A DNA stretch of 64,000 bases from Candidatus Zhuqueibacterota bacterium (lineage in GTDB: Bacteria; Zhuqueibacterota; Zhuqueibacteria; Residuimicrobiales; Oceaniaggregativiventaceae). The DNA lies in contig WJME01000139.1 in NCBI GenBank assembly GCA_014728115.1, positions 107,198 to 171,197 on the forward strand, given 5' to 3'. The notes under the pieces were generated by a model that made no database searches, had not been told where the DNA came from, and saw nothing but the letters and a program-made list of their open reading frames with translations. Positions 16,978 to 25,235 of the stretch are shown piece after piece (position 1 is the first letter of the stretch; each line of letters begins with the position of its first letter). Position numbers and translations under genes: made by a program.

Positions 16978-17879
16978 AAAGCACCTTGCTTTGTTTTTCT
17001 GACCGCAAACTCTTTATGGATGGCATTCAGGACATTAAGCTTATTCAGTGCCCATGTGGGCTCAATGAGCATTTCCTCGGGGGCTTCTGCAGTTAACCGC
17101 TGTATCACGATTGATCCTGGCAGTACTGTGAGCATATTCACTGCCCTTTGAGCATAGTGTTTCAGGGATAGGGAGGTGATTTCCCCGGTATGATACAACT
17201 GTTCCACTCTGGTATCTTTCAAAATCAGCAAGGGATGTATTTTTACTTCATCAGTCCCCAGGTCTGCGACCGTGCGAGCGGTCTCTGTTTCATGTTCTGC
17301 TGTTTCACCCGGAAGACCTATCATGAGATGGGTGCAAATACGAAGCGGTAAAGATTTCAAGAGTGACATGGCCGTTTGATAATCATTAAAAGAGTGTCCA
17401 CGACCTAAATAAGACAAGGTCTCTTGATGCATGGTTTGCAAACCCAGCTCCACCCAAACCATAGTCTCTCGACAAAGTTCGTCCAGCAGATCCAGTATTT
17501 TAGGTGACAAACAATCGGGTCGGGTTGCAATAGAAATGCCCACCACTCCTGGGTGACGGATCGCCCGGAAGAACAAATCTCGCAGGGTTTTTAGGGGAGC
17601 GAACGTGTTTGTGGACGATTGAAAATAGACAATGTATTTTTCGATGCCAAAGCGTTGAAAGGCCGTTTCGCGGCCCTGGCGAATTTGTTCGTCGATGTCC
17701 TGACCGTGCAGGGACTGCATTTGTGAAAAGCTGTCCATGCGACAAAAGATGCATCCACCTTTGCCTGTATCCGGATCACGATTTGGACACGACAGACCGG
17801 CATCAAGAGAGATTTTCCACACTTTGGAATGAAAGGTGTCCTTGAGAAAGGTGGAAAATTTTGTATAATATTGGTCCAT
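16959..17879 (-). CDS. radical SAM protein, YhcC/TIGR01212 family
   Basis: A 306-residue radical SAM enzyme. The iron-sulfur cysteines are 31, 43 and 46 in CPNRDPDTGKGGCIFC, the long-spaced CX11CX2C pattern of the YhcC family rather than the usual CX3CX2C. The opening YYTKFSTFLKDTFHSKVWKI and the WVELGLQTMHQETL segment also fit. Homologues related to the Elp3 catalytic core are of uncertain substrate. The start codon lies 8 bases after a GC-rich hairpin (17888-17907) whose 3' arm includes the only GGGGA ribosome-site-like sequence. It lies downstream of sat and cysC on the same strand. Confidence 0.88.
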   Translation of the reverse strand: MDQYYTKFSTFLKDTFHSKVWKISLDAGLSCPNRDPDTGKGGCIFCRMDSFSQMQSLHGQDIDEQIRQGRETAFQRFGIEKYIVYFQSSTNTFAPLKTLRDLFFRAIRHPGVVGISIATRPDCLSPKILDLLDELCRETMVWVELGLQTMHQETLSYLGRGHSFNDYQTAMSLLKSLPLRICTHLMIGLPGETAEHETETARTVADLGTDEVKIHPLLILKDTRVEQLYHTGEITSLSLKHYAQRAVNMLTVLPGSIVIQRLTAEAPEEMLIEPTWALNKLNVLNAIHKEFAVRKTKQGAFYSAAS

Positions 17880-17887
17880 GAAAAGAT

Positions 17888-17907
17888 CCCCGGCTCAAAG
17901 GCCGGGG
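17888..17907 (-). terminator. GC-rich hairpin between cysC and the radical SAM gene
   Basis: Seven-pair stem CCCCGGC / GCCGGGG with a 6-base loop, 8 bases after the cysC stop on the minus strand. It is followed by ATCTTTTC and then the radical SAM start codon. It could end the sat-cysC message or hide the downstream ribosome site. Confidence 0.5.
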
Positions 17908-17915
17908 GGATGTCT

Positions 17916-18524
17916 CTAGTTGATTACGCTGTTTTGTTTTAAATATTCGACCACGATCCTGGCACTTTTCTCAAGATCTGTTACGCCAGTATCTATGATC
18001 AGTTCCGGATTGATGGGCTCTTCATAAGGAGCTGATATCCCTGTAAACTCTTTGATCTCCCCGGCCCGAGCTTTTTTATACAATCCTTTGGGATCGCGTT
18101 CTTCCGCAATTTCTAAAGAAACTTTGACATAAATTTCGATAAATCTTTTTTCAGGTAAAAGGGCGCGGGCTTGGTTGCGATCATTTCGATAAGGAGAAAT
18201 AAAAGCTGTCATGGTAATAATGCCTGCATCGGCAAATAGCTTGGCTACTTCCCCGATTCGGCGGATGTTTTCGGCACGATCTTCAGGCGAAAAACCCAGA
18301 TTTTTATTGAGCCCGTGACGGATATTATCTCCATCCAATACATAAACCGCGTGCCCAAGTTTAAACAACTCTTTTTCCACGGCACGTGCAAGAGTCGACT
18401 TGCCTGAGCCGGAAAGCCCTGTAAACCAGATCACCACACCTTTTTGTTCTAGCAATTGTTCTCGATCTTTATTCGTGACATCACCTTCATGCCAGGTAAT
18501 ATTGGTCGCTTTTTGCGTTGTCAT
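17916..18524 (-). CDS. cysC: adenylylsulfate (APS) kinase
   Basis: A 202-residue kinase that phosphorylates APS to PAPS. The P-loop GLSGSGKST is at 36-44, [10 protein letters not shown] at about 64-73 and the FISPYRNDR lid motif near 108-116, all standard for CysC. AAGGAA precedes the ATG. It lies 15 bases downstream of sat in a two-gene sulfate-activation operon. No PAPS reductase or sulfite reductase is present in the window, so PAPS may feed assimilation elsewhere or sulfotransferases. Confidence 0.96.
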   Translation of the reverse strand: MTTQKATNITWHEGDVTNKDREQLLEQKGVVIWFTGLSGSGKSTLARAVEKELFKLGHAVYVLDGDNIRHGLNKNLGFSPEDRAENIRRIGEVAKLFADAGIITMTAFISPYRNDRNQARALLPEKRFIEIYVKVSLEIAEERDPKGLYKKARAGEIKEFTGISAPYEEPINPELIIDTGVTDLEKSARIVVEYLKQNSVIN

Positions 18525-18539
18525 TGGTATTCCTTTCTA

Positions 18540-19706
18540 TTACAGATGTTGATAATAGTCCATGAGGATTTTAGCGACCTCTGGTCGGCTGAATTCTTTT
18601 GGGGGCAATTCTCCATTGGCCAACATTTCTCTCACTTTAGTGCCGCTGATCAATACACGATCTTCCTTACCATGCGGACAGGTTTTCATGCTCGCCATAC
18701 CGTCGCATTTGTGACACCAGAAAGTCCAATCGATATTCAATGGAACGATATCTAGTTCTTGATCATCGATTTCCTCAAAGATTTTTTGGGCATCAAAAGG
18801 ACCGTAATACGAACCCACTCCGGCATGATCGCGGCCAATGATTAGATGGCTGCATCCATAATTTTGCCTGAAAATGGCATGCAATACAGCCTCACGTGGG
18901 CCACCGTAACGCATCTCCATGGGATAAACTTTCATAACAACGCGGTCTCGTGGATAATAATTGTCAAGCAAAACCTCATAACATTTCATGCGAATGTCTG
19001 CCGGAATGTCACCGGCTTTGAGCTTGCCCACCAGGGGATGGATAAAAACTCCATCGGTGATTTCCAATGCAATTTTTGTACAATACTCGTGCGAGCGATG
19101 TATGGGATTGCGGGTCTGAAAGGCCGCAACGGTTTGCCACCCCAGGTCTGAAAAGATTTGCCGGGTTTCGGCGGGTCTACCGTAATGCTCTCCATACAAT
19201 TCCGGATAAGGGCCTTCGCTCAAGACGTTTACCGGGCCAGCCAGATAGGTATCCCCCTGGGCATAAATTTTCGCCACTCCCGGATGTTCTACTTTAGTGG
19301 TGCGAAATACGTTTTGAGCTTCCAATTTTTTGTCATAGCCAAACGCTTCCATAACCTTCATGGTAGCCAATAATTCGCCTGTCTCATCGTCGATCAGGGT
19401 GATTTCGCTGTTTGTCGGGATGGAATCGGCCTGTTCTTTGGAAACAGCCAGAGTAATCGGAATAGGCCATAGGGTACCATCGACCATGCGCATCTCACGG
19501 CTGACACGCATATAATCGTCTCGTCCCATAAAACCGGTTAATGGACTAAATGCTCCCATTGCCATCATGATGAGATCCGATGTCTCTCGAGACGAGATCC
19601 TGATTTGTGGTAAATTGCCCGCTTTTTCGAGCTCTGCTTTTTTTGCATCGCCCTCTAACAACAGCGGTAGTAATTTTCCTCCATGCGGGGGGACCAATGT
19701 TGACAT
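18540..19706 (-). CDS. sat: sulfate adenylyltransferase (ATP sulfurylase)
   Basis: A 388-residue homo-oligomeric ATP sulfurylase that makes APS from ATP and sulfate. Substrate-binding motifs are RNPIHRSHEY and GRDHAGVGSYYG. Near the C-terminus a CHKCDGMASMKTCPHG segment gives the zinc-binding cysteine/histidine cluster of bacterial Sat enzymes. This is the sat type, not the CysD/CysN heterodimer. The ATG at 19706 follows GAGAGG. cysC is directly downstream. A 310-base region upstream probably contains its promoter. Confidence 0.96.
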   Translation of the reverse strand: MSTLVPPHGGKLLPLLLEGDAKKAELEKAGNLPQIRISSRETSDLIMMAMGAFSPLTGFMGRDDYMRVSREMRMVDGTLWPIPITLAVSKEQADSIPTNSEITLIDDETGELLATMKVMEAFGYDKKLEAQNVFRTTKVEHPGVAKIYAQGDTYLAGPVNVLSEGPYPELYGEHYGRPAETRQIFSDLGWQTVAAFQTRNPIHRSHEYCTKIALEITDGVFIHPLVGKLKAGDIPADIRMKCYEVLLDNYYPRDRVVMKVYPMEMRYGGPREAVLHAIFRQNYGCSHLIIGRDHAGVGSYYGPFDAQKIFEEIDDQELDIVPLNIDWTFWCHKCDGMASMKTCPHGKEDRVLISGTKVREMLANGELPPKEFSRPEVAKILMDYYQHL

Positions 19707-19969
19707 TGCATACCTCTCTATTCTTTTTGGGTTAGTCTTTGTGTGTCGAATTCCCCTGGAACAATTTTAACATGATCAAGAACGCAGTCATCAATCAAAT
19801 ATACGCGCATAAATAAAGACTGCGGAAAAAGTTGAATAGAATCAAAAAGATAACAATAATTTGGAATATAGTCAATATGTAAACTGTCCAACGGGTATGG
19901 GGGATGTGATCCGGGAAAAAGGCTAATGGTAGGATGGTTCTTTGATAGATGAGTTCTATTCAACTAAAA
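19707..19969. other. intergenic region upstream of sat
   Basis: No convincing gene. An 81-codon open frame on the minus strand (19718-19963) has unlikely composition and no ribosome site. Several AT-rich promoter-like elements occur on the minus strand (for example TTGACT with TTATCT 16 bases on, within 19845-19885), none decisive. The leader of sat may be about 150 bases or more. No recognisable riboswitch fold was found by eye. Confidence 0.4.
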
Positions 19970-19998
19970 AAGGCTTGTCAATCACTTTGACAAGCCTT
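19970..19998 (-). terminator. rho-independent terminator of trxB
   Basis: A perfect 12-base-pair stem (AAGGCTTGTCAA / TTGACAAGCCTT) with a 5-base loop, 19 bases past the trxB stop. On the minus strand it is followed by a run of T. Confidence 0.88.
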
Positions 19999-20017
19999 GA
20001 AACATACTATGAGTCGT

Positions 20018-20959
20018 TTATTTTTTGGCGGGATAGACCTTGCCTTCCAATTCCGCAACATATTTTTCTGCTTCCATGGCTGCCTGGCACCCGGAACCGG
20101 CTGCAGTGATTGCCTGGCGATAGATTGAATCCTGCACATCACCGCAAGCAAACACCCCGGTTTGATTGGTATGCGTACGATGGTTCGTCTTGATGGTATT
20201 GGTATCGGATTCCAGATCGATTTGACCATCAAAAAGATCGACGTTGGGATAATGACCAATAAAAATAAAAATACCGTCTATAGGAAACGTGGAGGTTTCG
20301 TTTGTTTTAACATTTTTTAACACCAATTCGGAAACCGATTCCTTGCCCTTGATCTCCTCTACCACAGTGTCCCATATGAGCTCGATTTTTTCATGATTGA
20401 GAGCCCGATCTCTTAAAATAGCATCTGCCCGCAATTGATCGCGACGGTGAATGATGCTCACTTTTTTCGCAAAACGCGTCAAGAACAGACCCTCATCGAT
20501 GGCACTATTACCGCCTCCGATAACTGCAACGTGCTTGTCTGTAAAGAAAAAACCATCACACGTGGCACAATAGGATACCCCTTTGCCGGTGAATTCCTTT
20601 TCACCCGGTACGTCCAGTTTTTTGGGCGTAGACCCGGTAGCAATGATAACGACCTTGGATTGATACTCTTTATCAGACGTTTTTACCGTTTTGACCTCAC
20701 CGGTTAAATCGACCTCTGTCACCACATCATAAACGACCTCGGTGCCAAATTTTTGAGCTTGTTTTTCAAACAGCTGATACATTTCAAATCCGCCCAAACC
20801 ATCCGGAAAGCCGGGATAGTTTTCCAGATCATTGGTCAATGTAACCTGACCTCCCCTTTCCATTCCTGCGATCAGAATAGGCTTTAGGTTTGCCCGGGCA
20901 GCATATATGGCAGCGGTCAAGCCCGCAGGACCGGAACCGATGATGATGACATTTTCCAT
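20018..20959 (-). CDS. trxB: thioredoxin-disulfide reductase
   Basis: A 313-residue low-molecular-weight flavoenzyme that passes NADPH electrons to thioredoxin. It shows the FAD motif IIGSGPAGLTAAIYAA (about 5-20), the redox pair CATC (131-134), the NADPH loop VIGGGNSAIDEG and the C-terminal FAD motif GVFACGDVQD. ATG at 20959 is chosen over the TTG four codons upstream because GGAGG sits 5-9 bases before it. It is monocistronic, closed by a strong terminator. Some bacillithiol-using bacteria have TrxB-like bacillithiol-disulfide reductases, but the CATC motif makes a true thioredoxin reductase more likely. Confidence 0.95.
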   Translation of the reverse strand: MENVIIIGSGPAGLTAAIYAARANLKPILIAGMERGGQVTLTNDLENYPGFPDGLGGFEMYQLFEKQAQKFGTEVVYDVVTEVDLTGEVKTVKTSDKEYQSKVVIIATGSTPKKLDVPGEKEFTGKGVSYCATCDGFFFTDKHVAVIGGGNSAIDEGLFLTRFAKKVSIIHRRDQLRADAILRDRALNHEKIELIWDTVVEEIKGKESVSELVLKNVKTNETSTFPIDGIFIFIGHYPNVDLFDGQIDLESDTNTIKTNHRTHTNQTGVFACGDVQDSIYRQAITAAGSGCQAAMEAEKYVAELEGKVYPAKK

Positions 20960-21091
20960 TTTATCCTCCAAAATAATAATAATAGTGGTTACCTTGCCGT
21001 TCGTGGTTCATCAGCGCATGCAGTTAAATTAGATGCACGAGCTCTGAAAATGATACAGAATTTCATTGATATCCGAATAGAAGGCCTGGCT

Positions 21092-21643
21092 CTATTTCAC
21101 GAGCTTTGAAATCGATTTAAACATATCTGTGCCGGCAATTTCTGTTAATTCAAATAACACGGACTCGGTACATGTGATCGTAATACCGTGCTGAGCCATA
21201 CGCGCCAACGCAATATCCCGATGTTTTGAATTTCTTGAAGAGACGGCATCCTCAACCACATAAACCTGATATCCCGAATGTTGCAGATCGAGTGCAGTCT
21301 GCAAAACACATACATGGGTTTCTATTCCGGCAAGAATCACCTGCTTGATCATGTGATCTTTCAGAGCCGGAATTAGGTGTTCAGCAGCACTAAAGGTCAT
21401 TTTCTCGAAAAGATCGTTTTTTGAGACATATTTCAAGAGCTCAGGTACGGTTTTGCCCAAACCCTTGGGGTATTGTTCTGTCATCCACATGGGTATGTCA
21501 TGGAGGTGGCATCCTTGGATGAGCTTTTCCATTTGCATGGTAATCGTCTGGATATCCTTGATCACCGGTGCAAACTTGACCTGTACATCGATAATCACCA
21601 GCGCACTTTTGTCTTTGTCGAGAATGTTTACATGTCGGGACAT
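21092..21643 (-). CDS. isochorismatase family cysteine hydrolase
   Basis: A 183-residue hydrolase with the family triad: aspartate 19 in LVIIDVQ, lysine 81 in FEKMTFS and cysteine 112 in GIETHVCVLQTALDL. A cis-peptide-type segment (LAGIETHV) is also present. Members hydrolyse amides such as nicotinamide, or carbamates, but this sequence shows no nicotinamidase metal-ligand pattern. It is the last gene of a four-gene run on the minus strand (nitroreductase, Gfo/Idh, Nif3-like, this one), 23 bases after the Nif3-like gene. Substrate unknown. Confidence 0.88.
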   Translation of the reverse strand: MSRHVNILDKDKSALVIIDVQVKFAPVIKDIQTITMQMEKLIQGCHLHDIPMWMTEQYPKGLGKTVPELLKYVSKNDLFEKMTFSAAEHLIPALKDHMIKQVILAGIETHVCVLQTALDLQHSGYQVYVVEDAVSSRNSKHRDIALARMAQHGITITCTESVLFELTEIAGTDMFKSISKLVK

Positions 21644-21666
21644 AGAATGATCCTAAAATTGGTCGA

Positions 21667-22407
21667 TTAAACGGGATTTGGAATGTCGATAAAGGTTACA
21701 GGAATACCGAATTTGTCACTGATGTGTTTTCCGAGCAATTGCACCCCGATTGTTTCAGTCGCATAGTGACCTGCAGCGATAAAATGAATTTCATTTTCTT
21801 TTGCCAAGGCCAATGCGGGTTCCGACGGTTCACCCGTGATAAACGCATCCAGCCCGAGATCAATGGCCAACTGAAATTCTTTGGCACCTCCTCCTGAGCT
21901 GATAGCAAGAGATCTGATCGTTTCTGGCCCAAAATCAAACATCAGGGCATCGGATTGGTAAAGCGATTTTAGCTTTTGGATGAGCTCTTCTTTGTCCATA
22001 GCAAGCGACTGACATCGTACTCCGACCTGACCAAAAGGCACAAGATTCGAAAAACCCAGGGCTCTGGCCGCTCCCCAGTTGTTTCCCACGGTTTCATGTT
22101 TGTCCAAAGGCAGGTGGTAAGCCAGGAGCGTTATCTCGTGCTGCAAGAGTCTGTATATTCGTTTTTTGAAATGGCCCTTTATCACATGACTTTCTTTGTT
22201 CCACAAGAGACCGTGGTGCACCAAGATCATATCGGCCTTTTTTTGTACAGCATGATCGATGAGTTCAAGTGATAAAGAGACTCCGGTAATAATTTGTGAA
22301 ACAGCTTCCTTGCCTTCCACCTGTAATCCTTGAGGGCCATAATCCTGAATCTCACTGATAGTCAGATATTCATCCAAATATGCCACGAGTTGATCTCTGT
22401 TTACCAT
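21667..22407 (-). CDS. Nif3-like dinuclear metal centre protein (YbgI/GTP cyclohydrolase I type 2 family)
   Basis: About 246 residues. The metal-binding histidine pair lies in MILVHHGLLW (about residues 60-69), with further ligands in the DKHE segment and AAGHYATE near the C-terminus. Family proteins form hexameric rings with two metal ions per subunit; the function is poorly defined. The start at 22407 (MVNRDQLVAYLDEYL) is preferred, because the upstream extension to 22500 lies wholly inside the preceding gene; only one base separates this start from that gene's stop codon. Translational coupling with the Gfo/Idh gene is likely. Confidence 0.88.
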   Translation of the reverse strand: MVNRDQLVAYLDEYLTISEIQDYGPQGLQVEGKEAVSQIITGVSLSLELIDHAVQKKADMILVHHGLLWNKESHVIKGHFKKRIYRLLQHEITLLAYHLPLDKHETVGNNWGAARALGFSNLVPFGQVGVRCQSLAMDKEELIQKLKSLYQSDALMFDFGPETIRSLAISSGGGAKEFQLAIDLGLDAFITGEPSEPALALAKENEIHFIAAGHYATETIGVQLLGKHISDKFGIPVTFIDIPNPV

Positions 22408-22408
22408 G

Positions 22409-23440
22409 TCAAGATCCCGCCAGTTTGATGGATTTGCCGGTTTTTGAAGATTCATATATAGCCAGAATGAGTTCAAGAGCTCTGCGCGCCTGAACTCCAT
22501 CTACTCGGGGATTTCTTTTTGTTTGAATTGCTTCAACGATATCGGTGAATTCCCGCACAAAAGGAGTGACATCGATCGCCATGGGTGATGAAGCTCCTCC
22601 TGCGGATTTGTCCTGATCTGTAATCGGATCTTTTCCCATCACATGGTAAAGCGCCAGGTTTTCACCTTCTACTGCTATTGTTCCTTTGGTGCCATGAATA
22701 TCCAGCCTGGCCGGTAGTCCTGGAAAAGTGGCAGTGGATGCCTGAATGATACCGTACGCGCCATTGGTGAATTCCAACATGGCCATGCCGTGATCTTCAA
22801 CATTTATATCGTGTACTGCGGTTCTGGTTTTTGCTGTAACCCAATTTACAGGACCCATCACCGATAGCAATAAATCAATAAAATGGATGCCCTGATTGAT
22901 AAACGGACCACCGCCATCCAATTCTGGGGTTCCCCGCCAGGCTCCACTCTGGTAATATTCCGGAGAACGGTACCATTTAATATACGCATCGCCCTGAATG
23001 AGCTCGCCCAGCTCTCCGTCGGCTATGGCTTTATAGACCGATAGCATAGGATCTGAGAAGCGGTATTGGCTGATGACCCCCAGGGTGACACCATTTTTCT
23101 GACATGCCTCGATGAGAGCATCTGCTTTTTCCAGGTTTACATCTATGGGTTTTTCTACGATAACATGTTTTCCTGCGTTCGCAGCTTGAATACCGAGATC
23201 GGCATGCAAGCCTGACGGTACCACGATATCGACAACATTGATATCCGGATCTTGGAGGACACTGTCCATTGAGACGCGAAATTCCAAATCAAATTGTCTG
23301 GCAAATTCCTCGCCTGCTTTTTTGTCTCGTCTGTGTACAGCTAAAATATCTGCATACTGGGTCTGTCGCAAAGCACGTACGTGATGTGCTGCGACGGCTC
23401 CTGCGCCGATGAGTGCAAATCGAAGAGGATTAGATTTCAT
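22409..23440 (-). CDS. Gfo/Idh/MocA family oxidoreductase
   Basis: A 343-residue NAD(P)-dependent sugar-type dehydrogenase. The N-terminal Rossmann motif is ALIGAGAVAAHHV (about 9-21), the catalytic lysine is in IVEKPIDVN, and the C-terminal domain has GGGPFINQGIHFIDLLLSVMG, where a histidine of the active site resides. AAGGA precedes the ATG. Related proteins act on UDP-sugar uronic acids, inositol or other polyols. Neighbouring genes do not reveal the substrate. It lies 15 bases after the nitroreductase gene and is coupled to the Nif3-like gene. Confidence 0.9.
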   Translation of the reverse strand: MKSNPLRFALIGAGAVAAHHVRALRQTQYADILAVHRRDKKAGEEFARQFDLEFRVSMDSVLQDPDINVVDIVVPSGLHADLGIQAANAGKHVIVEKPIDVNLEKADALIEACQKNGVTLGVISQYRFSDPMLSVYKAIADGELGELIQGDAYIKWYRSPEYYQSGAWRGTPELDGGGPFINQGIHFIDLLLSVMGPVNWVTAKTRTAVHDINVEDHGMAMLEFTNGAYGIIQASTATFPGLPARLDIHGTKGTIAVEGENLALYHVMGKDPITDQDKSAGGASSPMAIDVTPFVREFTDIVEAIQTKRNPRVDGVQARRALELILAIYESSKTGKSIKLAGS

Positions 23441-23455
23441 AACAAAGATCCTTGT

Positions 23456-24034
23456 TTAGAATTGATTTCGATGCATAATGTCATCTAGTTTGCGTTTCGG
23501 GACGTGTAAAACGCCCTCGTCGTCCTTGTAGTATTTGACCGAGTTACTGATGGGTTCTATTACAGGGTTTTCATCCGGGTAACCCAAAGCGAGAATACAG
23601 TCGATTTCGTAAATCGATGGTATCTTTAACAAAGCGCGTACATTTTTTCTGTTTACGGAAGCGATCCAGCATGAGCCGATGTTATGATAGAGTGCAGTGA
23701 GAATCATATTTTCCACTGCCGCCCCAACATCATGTTCTCCGCCGTTAAAAGCAATATCCCGGTTGATGAGAACAACAACATAGGTAACCGGTTCTGATCC
23801 TTTGGGTGGCCTGCCACTGTCGTTTGGTAAATAACCTGCCCATTTTGTAAAAGGAAATATTTGTTCGACAACGGGCGGATCGTCGACCAGGACGAATTCC
23901 AGGGGCTGAAGGTTGGATGCCGATGGGGCCAGCCGAGCAGAATCGATGATTTCCGACAAGATTTCCGATTCGATTTTTTCTTGACGAAAACGACGAATAG
24001 TCCTTCGTTTTTGAATGAGTTCTCTTATTGACAA
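23456..24034 (-). CDS. nitroreductase family flavoprotein
   Basis: A 192-residue FMN-dependent oxidoreductase. KRRTIRRFRQEKI (about 9-21) and SARLAPSASNLQP (about 32-44) bind the FMN phosphate, and NIGSCWIASVNRKNVRALL is the second conserved block. The start codon is TTG at 24034, supported by a GAGG ribosome site 5-8 bases upstream; no nearby ATG fits. It leads a four-gene run on the minus strand. The substrate could be a nitroaromatic, quinone or flavin. Confidence 0.9.
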   Translation of the reverse strand: MSIRELIQKRRTIRRFRQEKIESEILSEIIDSARLAPSASNLQPLEFVLVDDPPVVEQIFPFTKWAGYLPNDSGRPPKGSEPVTYVVVLINRDIAFNGGEHDVGAAVENMILTALYHNIGSCWIASVNRKNVRALLKIPSIYEIDCILALGYPDENPVIEPISNSVKYYKDDEGVLHVPKRKLDDIMHRNQF

Positions 24035-24156
24035 GATGACCTCGCCGAATTGGTGAATGTTTTATTTATTGAATGTATAAGCTTTTCAGTAAATTTCAAG
24101 TTTTTTGTAACCTGGCCATACATGAGCTCGTAAACAAGAAAAAAATGGAGGAAAAC

Positions 24157-24537
24157 ATGGCAAATAAAAAAAGTCGCGACACATTGAGCGGACTGACCAT
24201 CGGTACACTTTTTATCGTTGCGGGTATTTTGATTTTTGCCGACAAGCAAGGTGTTTTGGCGGCCGGTTGGTTCTGGTGGTTGATGTTTGCCGCGGGATTG
24301 GTGCTTTTGCTCGAAGGAGTCATTCGCACCTGGGTTAAGCAATACCAGCGTTCTTCTACAAGCCGTATGATTTGGGGTGCTGTGCTCGTTGCGCTGAGTT
24401 CAAGTCAAATCTATGATCTGGAAGATTGGTGGCCGTTGATATTCATTCTTGTGGGCGCACTCATGATCATCAATGCCTTGCGTCGTCCAAAGCCATCAAC
24501 AAAGGAAACATCCAGCCAACCTCTGGTCAAAGACTGA
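24157..24537 (+). CDS. small membrane protein, DUF5668 / LiaF-transmembrane-like
   Basis: A 126-residue protein with three or four hydrophobic segments (about residues 12-30, 36-54, 68-82 and 90-106), many of them tryptophan-rich (AAGWFWWLMFAAGLVLLLEG). The pattern resembles the membrane region of LiaI/LiaF envelope-stress proteins. The ATG at 24157 is chosen because GGAGG at 24147-24151 is ideally spaced; ATG at 24145 would overlap it. It stands alone, divergent from the nitroreductase operon. Function unknown. Confidence 0.7.
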   Translation: MANKKSRDTLSGLTIGTLFIVAGILIFADKQGVLAAGWFWWLMFAAGLVLLLEGVIRTWVKQYQRSSTSRMIWGAVLVALSSSQIYDLEDWWPLIFILVGALMIINALRRPKPSTKETSSQPLVKD

Positions 24538-24575
24538 TCCCCCCCTCTGAATAGTTTATCTTTGCTTGCATATGA

Positions 24576-24615
24576 GTTCGGAACATAACATCCATTCTGG
24601 CGTTATGTTCCGAAC
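24576..24615. repeat. 14-base perfect inverted repeat between the membrane protein gene and the EIIA gene
   Basis: Arms GTTCGGAACATAAC (24576-24589) and GTTATGTTCCGAAC (24602-24615) are exact complements around a 12-base centre. No T-run follows in either direction. It ends 17 bases before the -35 element of the EIIA promoter, so it could be a regulator site, a terminator-like hairpin or a small palindromic element. Confidence 0.75.
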
Positions 24616-24632
24616 GATGGCCTAAAAACCGT

Positions 24633-24660
24633 TTGAACTTTTGCTATTTTCTTGTATATT
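24633..24660 (+). promoter_or_regulatory. sigma70-like promoter of the EIIA gene
   Basis: TTGAAC (24633-24638), 16-base spacer, TATATT (24655-24660). The expected start of transcription is near 24667, giving a very short leader before the GGAG ribosome site and the ATG at 24685. Confidence 0.55.
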
Positions 24661-24684
24661 AAGACATTTTTATAGGAGATAGCA

Positions 24685-25155
24685 ATGAGACTCTGTGATC
24701 TGCTATCAAAGGATGTCATCCGCATTCCGCTCAAGAGTGATGAAAAATATGCCATCATTAGGGAAATGGTGGATATTTTATGCCGGGCAAAGAATTTCAA
24801 AGATTGTGACGGTGTATTGGATGCTGTGCTGGAACGGGAAAAAGTCATGAGCACCGGCATGGGGGACGGTGTGGCCATACCCCATGCAAAAACTGATGCG
24901 GTCGACGATTTGGTTGCGGTGTTTGGTATAACAGAAAAGCCAGTCGATTTTGATTCTATCGATAATCAACCCGTACGCATGGTTTTTTTGTTGGTTGCTC
25001 CTGCAGGACAAACCGGTCCTCATCTGAAAGCTTTGTCACGCATATCAAGGCTTATGCATCGAGAGGATTTTAGAGAACGCCTAGCGTTGGCAAGAGATGG
25101 GGAGCAAGTGATCGCGACCATCGAGCAGGTTGAAAATAAATACTTTCCCCTCTGA
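24685..25155 (+). CDS. PTS EIIA domain protein of the fructose/nitrogen (PtsN) type
   Basis: A 156-residue EIIA domain. The phosphorylated histidine is residue 67 in GVAIPHAKT. LLSKDVIRIPLKS at the start and FLLVAPAGQTGPHLKALSRISRLM in the second half are typical. No sugar permease gene is nearby, so it is more likely a regulatory EIIA-Ntr-type protein than part of a sugar transport system. Monocistronic from its own promoter; a hairpin (25184-25204) separates it from hisS. Confidence 0.9.
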   Translation: MRLCDLLSKDVIRIPLKSDEKYAIIREMVDILCRAKNFKDCDGVLDAVLEREKVMSTGMGDGVAIPHAKTDAVDDLVAVFGITEKPVDFDSIDNQPVRMVFLLVAPAGQTGPHLKALSRISRLMHREDFRERLALARDGEQVIATIEQVENKYFPL

Positions 25156-25183
25156 CCATTCTCCTGCCTTGAAATATTTGATA

Positions 25184-25204
25184 GGGTCTCGCGTGCAGAG
25201 ACCC
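25184..25204 (+). terminator. hairpin between the EIIA gene and hisS
   Basis: GGGTCTC / GAGACCC, 7 perfect pairs with a 7-base loop, followed by CCTGTTTTG. A modest terminator after the EIIA gene, or a leader structure of hisS, whose start codon is 32 bases further on. Confidence 0.45.
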
Positions 25205-25235
25205 CTGTTTTGTCATCTGATTAACAAGGTGTATC

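Noticed and set aside
19718..19963. 81-codon open frame on the minus strand upstream of sat
   Set aside because: Composition is unlike a protein, there is no ribosome site, and AT-rich promoter-like sequence runs through it.
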